Shown one piece after another: positions 9,500-19,690 of a stretch of DNA of 64,000 bases (position 1 is the stretch's first letter; the number at the start of each line of letters is the position of its first letter). The position numbers and the translations under genes were made by a program. The stretch is from Onchidella celtica (Eukaryota; Mollusca; Gastropoda; Systellommatophora; Onchidiidae), in NCBI GenBank assembly GCA_963931925.1, contig OZ007581.1, forward strand, positions 27,645,312-27,709,311, given 5' to 3'. Under the pieces are notes generated by a model. That model did no database searches. It had not been told where the DNA came from and saw nothing but the letters and a program-made list of their open reading frames with translations.

Positions 9500-11700
9500 G
9501 TCTATAGATTATAGGTCTAGATCAATGTCTAGAAATACATGTATCTATGCGAGATCTTGTAGTAGACCTCACAGACTGAGTAGAATCTAGCTTCTGCCTA
9601 GACTCTAGATCTAGATCTAGAATCTGACTTCTGTCTTGATGTAGATTCTAGTGTATAATCTTGTTTATAGGTCATTATTTTAGATGTAGTTGTAGATTAT
9701 GCATAAGTGAGATTATTCCCCTTTGGATTTGTTAAGTTTAGTCTAAAAAAGCAGTGTGACATTTATCGCCATATGCAAAAAGAATGTTGTTACAAGTGCA
9801 CACAAGTGTTATCTGTACACACTCCTATCGCAAAACGCTTGGGGTGCATATGTAGTCATAATAACAGCTTGCCAAAAAGAGGGATGATTTCATGGATTAT
9901 TACCTTTGGATATTGCTTTTAGGGAATTTTCTAAAAATCTTGTCATGTAACTCATATCAGGATATTATCTGATGCACTTATCTCTGTCTTTGTACAAATG
10001 GCGCTTATCGCGTTTTAGTCAAACCCTAGATTATTTGAATACTTGAACAGTTGTGTCTTTGTCTTTGTTATATGATGTAAACAGTTGTTTTCTGCATAAG
10101 TACTAATCCTAAGTGATTGCTCGAGGAAGAATGTTTCTTTTGAAGAGTAAACCTGTATTTATATGATAACAGCTGAGTGGAATTCAGCACTACTTGTCAC
10201 TTGGTGTAAGAATGAACATTTGTTTTTCAGAAATGCTGAAAAATTTTGTCTCTTTTGTATCCATGTCTTGAGTTGTGTGTCCATGCTCCAAATGGTACGG
10301 ACAGTGTATCCTTTCATAATTATTACACATTTAGTGTTCTTTTTTATCAGTATAGTCAAATAGAAAATGAAAAGTTCGAATGCAGTCACAGGCACTATTT
10401 CATTTTCAAGCAAGTATAAAATATTATTTTGGTATATTGCCAGTATATTTGAATAAAAAACAGCAAGAGATAGAATCAAAGAAATATATGTCTTTTGTGT
10501 ATTGTTTAGAATTGTTTTGTTCCATTAAATGTGGTGAGTGGAAGATGGACTTTGAGTTAATTTGTTGTGTTAAGAGTGATAGGGAGAGTGAGGAACAGAA
10601 TAACGAAACACCATCACTTAACGTGAACAGTATGGCAATGAATGTTGACTTTCTGTTGTGAAAGCTCATGTTTAGACTTAAATCTATTAATATTACTGTG
10701 CACACAAAAAGAGTGCAGAAACACAGGGGAGTGCAAAGCTTTAAAAGAAAAAAGAAGATAAAAAGTTGTGTAGGCCGCTGTGTGAACATCTAGCGTTAGA
10801 CACACCTAGCATTAGAGACTTAACTAACAACAACAACAACAAAAAAACTATTAGTACCAGTATACAATGAATTCCAAAAAGAATTTAAAATGGAAAAAGG
10901 TACGTTTATAATCTCTTGGATTTTAAGCCTTTCATCAACTATAAACAAACAAACAAAATTATAACAGTAATTCACTAATTGCTGTGGTGTTTTATATTTT
11001 GAAAATATTCCCCTTTCTTAAAGTTGCAAAGCTACCATTTTTTGTGTGTGATTAAACGTTGCTTACAATGAGTGACACTGAATTGTCATTTGGCATCTCA
11101 ATGCTGATTTTTGTTTTTCTTTTGATGACTGTTCTTGGATAACTGAAGCCCTCTTCCTCCTGAAAAAGTTTCCCGCCTAGAAATAAAGATGACATATAGC
11201 ATTGTTTGACGTTGCAGAATTGTAAAAGGAACACAAACCTACAATAATTAGATTGAGCGTAACTTGCTGAAACCTTTTGAAAATCACTTGATTATACATT
11301 TATTTTACAAAATGCACAAGAACAAGGTAAAACTTTCTATAGTAAGAAATACTGTAAAATTTTATTATGATTTTATTCCTAAATAAAACCTACATCCAGG
11401 TCTAATATCAATATTTTGGCCCAGCTTATTCGCAGACGTCTGCAGGTAAGATCTGGACCTTATTCACAGATATCTGTAAATTATATCAGAATCTTATTCG
11501 CAGATGGATTTTTGGTTTTATGATTTTATTTAGAAAGTGCTCCTTCAGATTACAATTCTGGCTTGTTTTGTTGAATAATTAGGCTCTTCATTCGATTCGG
11601 ACTAGCTAACTCATGATGTTTCTTACGGTAATGATGCACCAGGTTGTCTTTTTTTTAGTGATAATCGGTTGTCGTGTCCTTGGTAGCAGAGACCCTGCTT
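9500..11700. other. No gene seen; CTAGAT-rich and simple sequence
   Basis: A run of CTAGAT/AGATCT hexamers lies at about 9505-9660 (for example tctagatctagatctag near 9605). Similar patches recur at 36455-36515 and 47465-47595. The rest is AT-rich sequence with short CAA runs near 10830. Overlapping small ORFs on both strands at 10159-10805 have low-complexity composition and no family resemblance. Confidence 0.55.
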
Positions 11701-11710
11701 AGTAAAGCTT

Positions 11711-11800
11711 TTATTGAGGTTCCTCGATGGCGTGCTAAGAAAACCCACCTGCCAATTTGGTAAGGGGGTTCGAATCTCGGGAAGAGCTGACTTTTTTGTC
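11711..11800 (+). repeat. tRNA-like SINE head candidate
   Basis: A near-perfect Pol III box B, GGTTCGAATCTCG, lies at about 11767-11779, preceded at about 50 bp by a box A-like GATGGCGTGCTAAG and followed by T-runs. No cloverleaf with a proper acceptor stem can be drawn, so I read it as a decayed tRNA-derived SINE rather than a tRNA gene. Confidence 0.4.
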
Positions 11801-12282
11801 TTTTGTTATTTTTTTACTGCTTTTCCCCCCTCTGATCATCGTTGCTTTGCTCCAGAGTATAAAATTATGACTAGGATTTTTTTTTTGTCGGGTGTGAAGT
11901 CACAGAGAAAATCAGACAGAGCAGATAAAAATGTACTAAACTTCCATGCAAACAAAAATAAAGTAATACATGTAAAACAAAACATGACAAATAGCTGAAG
12001 CAGAAGACCCCCAAAATATATTTTCAGTAAATACAGGATAGATCTAAATCACGACAGAGGGAGACGAAATTTTCAGTTCACACTGACTAAAAAGAAATTT
12101 ATGTTTTTAAAATTTGATTTACATTTTTATTTCTAATTAGCAATACTGTCCCGTTAAATGAAAAGGAATAAATAAAAGAAGTAATTTGGAGCACACTAGT
12201 AACACATCTAATCAGTTTCTCCACATCAATTTTGCAAAATCCTTGGGAAACAAAATGATTCCTAATAATGAGCAGTACTAGG

Positions 12283-12412
12283 TTTAAAAAAAAAAAAAAA
12301 AAAAGCTCGCCGACGTGGTACTGAACCCAAGACAGATTGATCCCATATAGTCTCCGACTGATAACCACAGAATCTATGGCATTGCGCCACGGCATACCAG
12401 TGTATCCTGGAG
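12283..12412 (-). repeat. tRNA-like SINE candidate, minus strand
   Basis: Read on the minus strand, TGGCGCAATGCC (box A-like) is followed by TTGGGTTCAGTACC (box B-like) and then a T-run (plus-strand A-run at 12284-12303). The intervening sequence is too long and unpaired for a tRNA. It lies just outside the left edge of block B copy 1. Confidence 0.4.
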
Positions 12413-12429
12413 GAACTTTTCCATAGTAG

Positions 12430-13960
12430 ACATCATGAAAGAAGATGAAAGGCAACGAAACGAAGACAAAAAAAAAACATGTTGACGAATTTTTTCTCTT
12501 TTCTAAATAATAATATTGGCAGTCATGAGTTAAAATGATACAGTTGAGATGGGACACAGAAGGGTTATGTCACCTATAAAGCATAGCCTGTCGGGTATGT
12601 GTGTGTGTGTGTGGGGAGGGGGGGGGGGCTCTTAACAAAAATCAGATAAAAAAAATATTGGGGGCCAACAGCCGACCAGAACAATTTTCCAGTGAAGGGG
12701 ACAGAGAGAGAGGAAGAGAGAGAAAAGAGAAAGAGAGAGAAGTGTGTTTAAGCTCCTTGGTTTATTTGCGAAGCTCCAGTCTACGGGTAGCCACACAAAG
12801 GCCACCGAATTCGGTCACCGAGCCACTAGGCGCTTTAGGTGAGAAGAATTGCACTAAATAATTTCAACAACTGCACACAGAGCCCACCCTAGATTCGGTC
12901 CGTTTATGTAGTGCAATTCTTCTCACCTAAAGCGCCAAGTGACTCGGTGACCGAATTCGGTGGCCTTTGTGTGGCTACCCTAATGCGAGTCACGAGAAAA
13001 CTGAACCGCTCACCACAAAGCCCCCCCCCCCCTTACATGTCCAAAGCCATACTCACAAGTACGTTTTATCAGCTCACTCTGTTTAATGTGTCGCACCGAA
13101 TCTCTGCAATTCGGCGTCTTTCTGAATGTTTTAAGGGGAAAATGCCCGTCCACTCTTTATATGTTTCACAACTTAATCAGACATCAGAAGTCAGGTGTGT
13201 TGGACACGTGGATTATACTCTACTAAGCAAACGTGATGGGGTGTTTCAAACAATGAAGGATTACTTCATCTGCAGTGTTAAATAAGCTACAAAAGTACTT
13301 TGAAACCTTTCGTTACAAGGTGAAGTCCATGAGGATGACTGTATTTATTGTTCACGGTGAGGAGATCAATATTCCATTGCCTGATTGTTTGACTGCCAGT
13401 TTGTCCATGGTAATACAATGTAAACCGTGTAATGGTTGCTACCGTACAATAAGTAAGGAAATCAAAGTAACAAATAGATGAATAAATAAATAGATAAATA
13501 CAATTAATAATGATCGTAGAGAGCTTCTAATAAGTAAGCCCAGTAAGCCTGTCATATGTTTAAATTTGGTTACTTGAGCTTTTCTTTCTCTCCCCCCCCC
13601 CCCCCCAGTTCAGATTGTTTCGTTAGTTTTAGTTTTAGTTTGGATGCAACTAATAATTTCAAAATACTGTGAAGATAATGTTCTGAAACGAAAGTGACCA
13701 GGCTCTGTGTCGAACCTTCCATATGACTGAAATGGCACTAATACTGATGATAGGTGTTGGATTTAGAGACAAGATAGGCACTGTTGACTCTGCCGACGTA
13801 TAACTTTATGCTTGTATACAGTTTTCTCCAGGTGATTATTATTATTATTATTATTTTCAACCTGAAGTATGAATGCACTAATTTCTGTCGGAGTCTTTGA
13901 CTATAAAATACATTATAATTACTAATGAAAGAAAGTCTAGGCGAGGTGTTATTTATTGTT
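12430..13960 (+). repeat. Duplicated block B, copy 1
   Basis: Direct duplicate of 28580-30235. Shared anchors are gatgaaaggcaacgaaacg, tatttgcgaagctcca, gaaccgctcaccacaaa, the run ending aatgcccgtccactc, and the (ATT)n near 13835 against 30167. This copy has a 196-bp MITE (12785-12980) missing from the other copy. Poly-C runs occur at 13019-13032 and 13592-13607. No coding frame is convincing. Confidence 0.8.
12785..12980. mobile_element. Long-inverted-repeat MITE starting GGGTAGCC
   Basis: Begins GGGTAGCCACACAAAGGCC and ends with its complement; each arm is about 68 bp (12785-12852, 12913-12980) around a 60-bp centre. Block B copy 2 reads straight through here (gaagctccacag...cacgagaaaactg), giving an empty site. 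The flanks suggest a TA or CTA duplication. The same left half occurs at 47172-47178 plus 49316-49435, where an LTR element interrupts it. Confidence 0.85.
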
Positions 13961-13969
13961 CTAGTATCC

Positions 13970-15150
13970 ATTCCATTTTAATTATTCACTCCGCACTGTT
14001 CGAGTCGTGACTGAGATTAGGCAGTTAATCAGCAACGTGGTTAGCACAGATCACTATAAATCATACAGTGCCAGAATAGGATCTAGGACTAAGCAGAAAG
14101 ATGACAGCGAGGGTCGTTTGTTAGCAGGGATAGGCATAATTTGTGACTCACTTAACAAAAACTGGGGTTGGGAAGAGGGAAGATCAAACTTTAAAGAGAA
14201 AGAGGCAAAAAAAAAAGACCAGAACACGTTTAAAATCATCTGAGTTGTTCTGCTAAGCTCTTTTGACTAAGCCTAAAAGAATAATGCGGACATTTTGATA
14301 TGATTTATTGTGATCTGAGTGTGGTTCACCTTAAAGGCCAGTTGAAATATAGCTGCATCTATTATATATAAATCCACTAAATTTCAGGTCCATTCCACTA
14401 GTTTTACTTCTACAATCGGTGCAACACTATTGCTTCGTTAATTTTAGGGTGTGTTGGTGTTGATTTGCATTTTAGTACTTTGATAAAAATGCAACGCAAA
14501 TTACATTCTGAAAAGAAAGATGCTTTGGATATTTTTGAAGGCTATATTCATTTGCAAATACACATATAGTATATGTCATTATATACAACATATTATAATA
14601 TATTACATTTGCCAAAATATTCTGTTGCTGGACAAGAACATTCTACCAGCAAGCTGGATTGGATTTGAAGCATTAATTATTTTATTTTAGGACAAAGTAG
14701 GCATTGCTGTTTGGTCTTTTCTAAATCTAGATCTGGCAGCTATCGATCTTCTGCATTTCTTTCAAGACGGACAGCAGCATGGCGCATGAACAGTGTTTTA
14801 AAAACAAATGTCCGTTATGTAAGCAGGGAATCTTGATGTTAAATTATGCAGCAATTATGCAAAGTTAATTATTCCCATTGTTGGAAGTCTGTAATCATAC
14901 TAGTTAGTCCATCAAACTTTTACAAAAAGAGTGAGAGACAAAAAGAGTTTTTAATCAGAAACTAATTTCTATGGACCATTTTATCCATTGTTGCGATAAT
15001 TTACATTGTTGCGAAACTTGCGGCATAAAGAATTTGCCACTTAGATGAATCAAAGTTTAAATTGGCACCTAATCTCGGAAAAAATAGAACAACGTAAAGT
15101 AATTGGTGAAACAAAGTGAGAGCTGGATAGCGTTTCCTGCTTTCTGCTGT
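13970..15150. other. No gene seen
   Basis: AT-rich sequence with a few short ORFs on both strands (14007-14243) of low complexity. I see no terminal-repeat pair, tandem array or splice-bounded frame. Confidence 0.55.
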
Positions 15151-15239
15151 TTATGTGTTAGCAAAGGATAGCTAATGCCAGAGCCGGGAAGAGGCAATTT
15201 AAGCCAAAAAAAATAATTAATAAAGACTGTAAAATGATC

Positions 15240-15334
15240 ATAATAATAGTTCGTCCATCAGGTATGATGATGACCTTAACAACACCAGAGGAATAAAGAA
15301 CAGAAATTGTTGAGAATTTCAACACATGCAGGTT
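15240..15334 (-). mobile_element. Very short 5'-truncated LINE tail
   Basis: The reverse complement matches the 3' untranslated tail of the LINE at 43639-44570 almost base for base (attctcaacaatttctgttc through acctgatggacgaac). It ends in the same AAT-type tail and is flanked by ATGATC at 15234-15239 and 15335-15340, a likely target-site duplication. The related unoccupied sequence is at about 16913 (gtttatgatccaaaag). Confidence 0.75.
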
Positions 15335-15455
15335 ATGATCCAAAAGAGCCAAGACATAAAGATGGAAAAACATTACATTATCTCTTATAATTCCAGCCCA
15401 ATCCACTTATCTCGACATGGCTTTTGTCGACATTCTGGGTAACTCGACACAATTT
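15335..15455 (+). repeat. Local direct repeat with the start of a T1 MITE
   Basis: Matches 16916-17035: tatgatccaaaagagccaag, then the first ~55 bp of the T1 MITE (cagcccaatccacttatc). The pair brackets the 143-bp satellite, so the array and the duplicated flank probably arose in connected rearrangements. Confidence 0.75.
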
Positions 15456-15544
15456 TTAAAATGATCACATAATGTATTATTTTTCAGTATGTTTGCCGTG
15501 GCCGGCTGTTAATAAGCTTGCCCTTTGGTCTACGTACTATATAT

Positions 15545-16405
15545 TATCGCATAGAAATGATGTTCCAGCATAGGAACGATGTCATTCCTAGGGGCAATCT
15601 TAATGTCAATTTTACACAGAATTCCTACATCGGATTGATGTAGATAAAAATGACATCATTCTTGTGTTGGATTTAAGTCAGAATAAAGTCGTATTTTGGT
15701 CAGATTGTCAACATTGGAACGATGTCATTCCTAGGTGCAAACTAGATGTCAATCCTATGTAGAATTCCTACATCATACTGATGTTAAAAAATTACGTCAT
15801 CGCTATCTCAGATTTAAGTCGGAATAAAGTCATATTTTGATCGAAATGCCAACATCGTCACAATATCATTCTTATGTGCAAACCTGATATCAGTCCTACA
15901 TACATAGCACATAGGATTGATGTAGAGAAAATGACACCATTCCAATGTCGGATTTAAGTCAGAACAAAGTCGTATTCTGATCAGATTGCCAACATCAGAA
16001 CAATGCACTGTCATTCCTAGGCGCAAACTTGATGTCAATCCCAGGTAAAATTCCTACATCGGATTGATATAGAAAGAAATGATATCATTACTGTGTAGGA
16101 TTTAAGTCAGAACAAAATCATATTTTAATAGGATCACTAACATCGGAACAATATCATTCCTATGTGCAAACTTGATGTCAATTCTACACAGAATTCCTAC
16201 ATCTTATTGATGTAGAAAAAACTGACATCATACCTATTTAGGATATAAGTTGGAATAAAGTAGTATTCTGATCAGATTGCCAACATCAGAACAATGCCAT
16301 TCCTACATACATACATTGATGTCAATCCTATGTAGAATTCCTACATCAGGTTGATGCCATTCCTATATTGGATTTAAGTCAGAACAAAGTCATATTCTGA
16401 TTGAT
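15545..16405. repeat. 143-bp tandem satellite, about six units
   Basis: The phrase attcctacatc (or its variant) begins at 15621, 15764, about 15907, 16050, 16193 and 16337, a spacing of 143, 143, 143, 143 and 144. Each unit contains a small inverted motif (ACATC-GGATT-GATGT) and the phrase ggatttaagtcagaa-aaagt. Units differ from each other at many positions, so this is an old array. A short relative is found near 30855-30930. Confidence 0.9.
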
Positions 16406-16741
16406 GTTTGATGTACCATTCCAACTAGCCAAGAGATATGATCAGTGAAACAGAGGTCTTACAAGTGTAGGTGCCAGACAGAGAAAGTTGCTCACCAGTT
16501 GCTTCATGCCATTTATTATTGTAGATGACTTAAAGTCAATGAATGCATTTCAGCACACGAATGCAGTCATACAGAGAAAGGAACATCGGCTTGGTGCCAG
16601 CTACAAGCCTTCCAGAAAGCCAGCCACATACAAAAAGTTACTGGTCATTTGTCGCTCACCACATCAACAAATTACAAAGTCACATGCCACTGTCTGCATG
16701 TATATCTCACGGGTAAGTCACTTGTTGCGGAATGATTTAAG

Positions 16742-16970
16742 TTGCTGTTTTTTTGTCCTCCATTCATCGTGTACGAGGTGTGTTGGTTTTTTTTGTCAAC
16801 AAACATGATGACTGATGAACTGCGACTAGAACGTGTGGGTGAAGGAGCTCTTGGAGAACAAGAGACAGATGTCAGCGCAATGTTGACATGTCTTATCAAA
16901 GAAGATCATTTTGTTTATGATCCAAAAGAGCCAAGACATAAAGATGGAAAAACATTATCTCTTATAATTC
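16742..16970 (+). other. Unidentified protein-like ORF fragment
   Basis: The frame reads ELRLERVGEGALGEQETDVS, then EDHFVYDPKEPRHKDGKT before running into the T1 MITE. The composition is protein-like (charged, no long runs). I recognise no domain. A neighbouring frame at 16488-16720 ends at a donor-like CGG-gtaagt (16711-16717). It may be a relic of an exon or of a transposon gene. Confidence 0.2.
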
Positions 16971-17772
16971 CAGCCCAATCCACTTATCTCGACATGGCTT
17001 TTGTCGACATTCTGGGTAACTTGACACAATTTTTAAGTCCCAGCCTGTTTCTTCTGTAATGCTACTAAATAGTTCCCCGTAACTCAACATGTTATTCCAT
17101 TCTTTTCTCTTATATCAACACAATTCTCCCCGACTGCGGCAAAACAAGTGCGCTAGATCTGCCAGTACTACTGTGCTACCAAAAATTCCCATGCAACTCC
17201 TGGCAAATAAGACCTCTTTATTTCTTTTTGCGGTGCTGGCGGGTAGGGATGGGGGGTGGGGTGGACACAGAGGATGACCCTTGGCTTCAGTACCGCGAGT
17301 GTGGAGTGCCATGCTTAAGTGTACGGCAGTAAAAGTACAGAGTAAAACAGACAATTTTTTTTTCCCACAAAACATTAATGCGCTGTTGATACTAGGCCTT
17401 GACCTAGATCTCTTAGTTAACTGCCGTACTGTGTATGTATTGGTATGAAGAAACAGTCAGGTTAAAAAAAAAAGTGAAGCATTGCGCATTTGATAGCTAC
17501 AGCATTTCGCCAATATCGGCAAATCTTTGACATGCAACTGATCCGCACAACAGCGACATTGAAGGAACGGGTGACAATAATTATGCCGATAATTAAAAGA
17601 AAAAGGGACATAATTGTGTTATTTATTGGACACTTCTCATTATGGTGATGTTTGGTCCCCACCCCACCCCCCTTTTTTTTTCTCTTCCACCACTAATCTG
17701 CTATTTCGACTTTCTCTTTACTGGACAAAAGTCAGACAGTCCCACTGATGTCAAGATATTAGGATTGCACTG
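16971..17772 (+). mobile_element. pogo/Tigger-type MITE, family T1, copy 2
   Basis: Starts CAGCCCAATCCACTTATCTC and ends ...ATATTAGGATTGCACTG followed by TA (17773-17774). The left-hand TA is not preserved (tc). Internal order matches 5477-6237, including the segment running from cggtgctggcggg (about 17231) to ggacacagaggatgaccc. Non-coding. Confidence 0.8.
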
Positions 17773-17884
17773 TACTTTAAATAAGTATGGAATTCTACTT
17801 CAATCTCATGGCTTGCATATTTCGGTCGCTCATACATTGCACGGTGTCATCGATTTCTTCGTTGATTCTACCTTTGAGATAACT

Positions 17885-18287
17885 ACGAGATGAAAAGTAC
17901 CGTGACACTCTCTGTCATGTTCTTCACCCTTTTAGCAAGTGGGATATAGCATGTGACCTTTTTTGTGTGACATATTTGAAATCGTACGGTATGTGACATT
18001 TGTCATAAAGCTAATCACGTATGGCAAGTGACATGTGATGATAAACTTTGGACAAGTGACAAATGGAAATCAACATGCAACCTTTGGTCCGCAGCGAGTG
18101 ACATGTGGTGAACAACTTTCTCTGGGTGACGCCTATCAAAGTCAGCAATGTTCACCACAAACTAAGAGAGATTTAGAAAACAGGAAAAAGAGTAAAGGGA
18201 AATTACAGATTCACTTTATTGTCCACTGTCGTTTGTTGGATAAATGCCGAACACTCAGCGGAAGTCCTTCGTTTCTGTTTTCTTTAG
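17885..18287. other. Short GTGAC-rich stretch, no gene
   Basis: The words gtgac, catgtgac and aagtgacatgtg recur at irregular spacing between about 17940 and 18130. An ORF from 18035 runs across this into block A and is not credible as a gene. Confidence 0.5.
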
Positions 18288-19275
18288 GTCCATTATGCAA
18301 GAGGCTGCTTTCTCTCCTGAATTACTTTGTAATTTATTTAAAAAGGAAAAAAAATATGGGAATGGAGAAATCACTAACACACTTTAATATCCATGTGTTT
18401 TTTTCTTTTTATGAATGCCAAACTACGTTAACGAAGCTCATCGTGTTGATTATATTTTTGTCCAATTTGAGAAAGGCTTTTCTTTCCCTTGAATGATTTT
18501 GTAATTTTCATATTTCATATTTATATTATACATTCTAGATTATTCTCCTTAAATTTTCTTCCCTGTATTCAATATCATGGAATGCCTGAAAATGTATGAT
18601 TTTGATCTAGTTCCTGTCATCAGACAGATACGAATAAATGTCAATTATTTCTTGTTATGTTTCATTTATTTATTTAAGTCCACCTGATAATATAGATCTG
18701 TGTGTTCTGTTGGCAATTTTAAGTTCGAGCAGATAAAGTGTTGTGTGAGCCCCTCTCTTGGGTGATGGTATCGAATTTGTTTCTTAAAAGTGGCTGTCTT
18801 ATAATGTGGAAAACCAAGATGACGTGACATTTTCATTCCCCAATGGACTTTACATTTTTAAGTGTTGTCACAGACAAAAAAAAAGTCTCCAGGAGGTATT
18901 TGAAAAGTATAAGTGAATGAAGAATTTGACACAAAAAGGAAGTACCCAGTGGTATTAAAAGATTTAGCGTACTTGGATAAATAGTGGTATCGATTCCCAC
19001 TTCCGGTTTGTGGCAAGGAAATCAAGCTGGTGACATGGGGAGAAAGATAGATAATCACTCTTACAATTCATTATTTTTTTTTAATGGATAATTAAGACCT
19101 TATCTATATCAATAGGCATCCGTCTTGATGTGAATTAATTATTAACAAGAGTGTTTCAATGATAATTAAATGTTTTGAGTGAGAGTTATGCAGAAATTAA
19201 TTAAATAAAACCTGTTAAAGCATTTCCCGTTCAAATCTTGTTAACCATAAGGACAGATATTGTAAGGATTTTGCG

Positions 19276-19284
19276 TTATATAAG
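19276..19284 (+). promoter_or_regulatory. TATA box of ncRNA candidate copy 2
   Basis: TTATATAAG lies at the same distance from the unit as in copy 1; the proximal motif CCATAAGGACAGATATTGT upstream (about 19246-19264) is identical to copy 1. Because copies 1 and 2 share a recent block duplication, this pair adds less evidence than the comparison with copy 3. Confidence 0.45.
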
Positions 19285-19298
19285 AAACCCCAACCCTA

Positions 19299-19690
19299 TT
19301 TATAGTACAGAACAGCCACTTTGGGGAAACCCGGGTGGTTACTGGCTCCTGCTTCCATGTAGCTTTGAGGTCGACGGTCGACCAAGGTACTCGCACGGTT
19401 AGTCACGCCCAACTGACCTGTAATATAGCCTAGGATCTGGCGAGTTTCCTCCCTTAAGACGCTGCTGAGGGACTGAGTGCTGGGGTGGAGTTTGGTCGGG
19501 GGTAGGCCGGACAAAACATACGGATTAGAACCTACTTCCTTAGATCTTAAGGGGCAACTGGTACTTTAGGGTATTAGACTTAAGATCGTCCATGTCATGG
19601 GAAAAGTGCTCTCGCAACCACATAGTCAAAAGGCACACCTAGTGTAGCTAAGTAGGGTAATGTGTGCTGGAGTCCCCGTGCCACTTTTTT
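19299..19690 (+). ncRNA. Candidate structured Pol III RNA gene, copy 2 of 3
   Basis: Same unit as 1684-2075 with three differences visible by eye (gtagcTttgag, cttaAgatcg, gtcaaaAggc). All hairpins described for copy 1 remain. The T-run is at 19685-19692. The minus-strand 72-codon frame (19296-19514) also stays open, with one changed residue. Confidence 0.5.

Noticed and set aside
9309-9590. ORF at the right end of the piggyBac-type element as a gene
   Set aside because: The inverted copy at 45183-45476 does not preserve it as a family protein; it is within non-coding element DNA.
11711-11800. Functional tRNA gene
   Set aside because: Box B is good but no acceptor stem or anticodon arm can be formed.
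12601-13285. Two plus-strand ORFs (86 and 124 codons) in block B
   Set aside because: They cover opposite arms of the MITE inverted repeat and low-complexity flanks; not shared with block B copy 2.
15545-16405. CRISPR-like array
   Set aside because: The entire 143-bp unit repeats, with no unique spacers, in a eukaryotic context.
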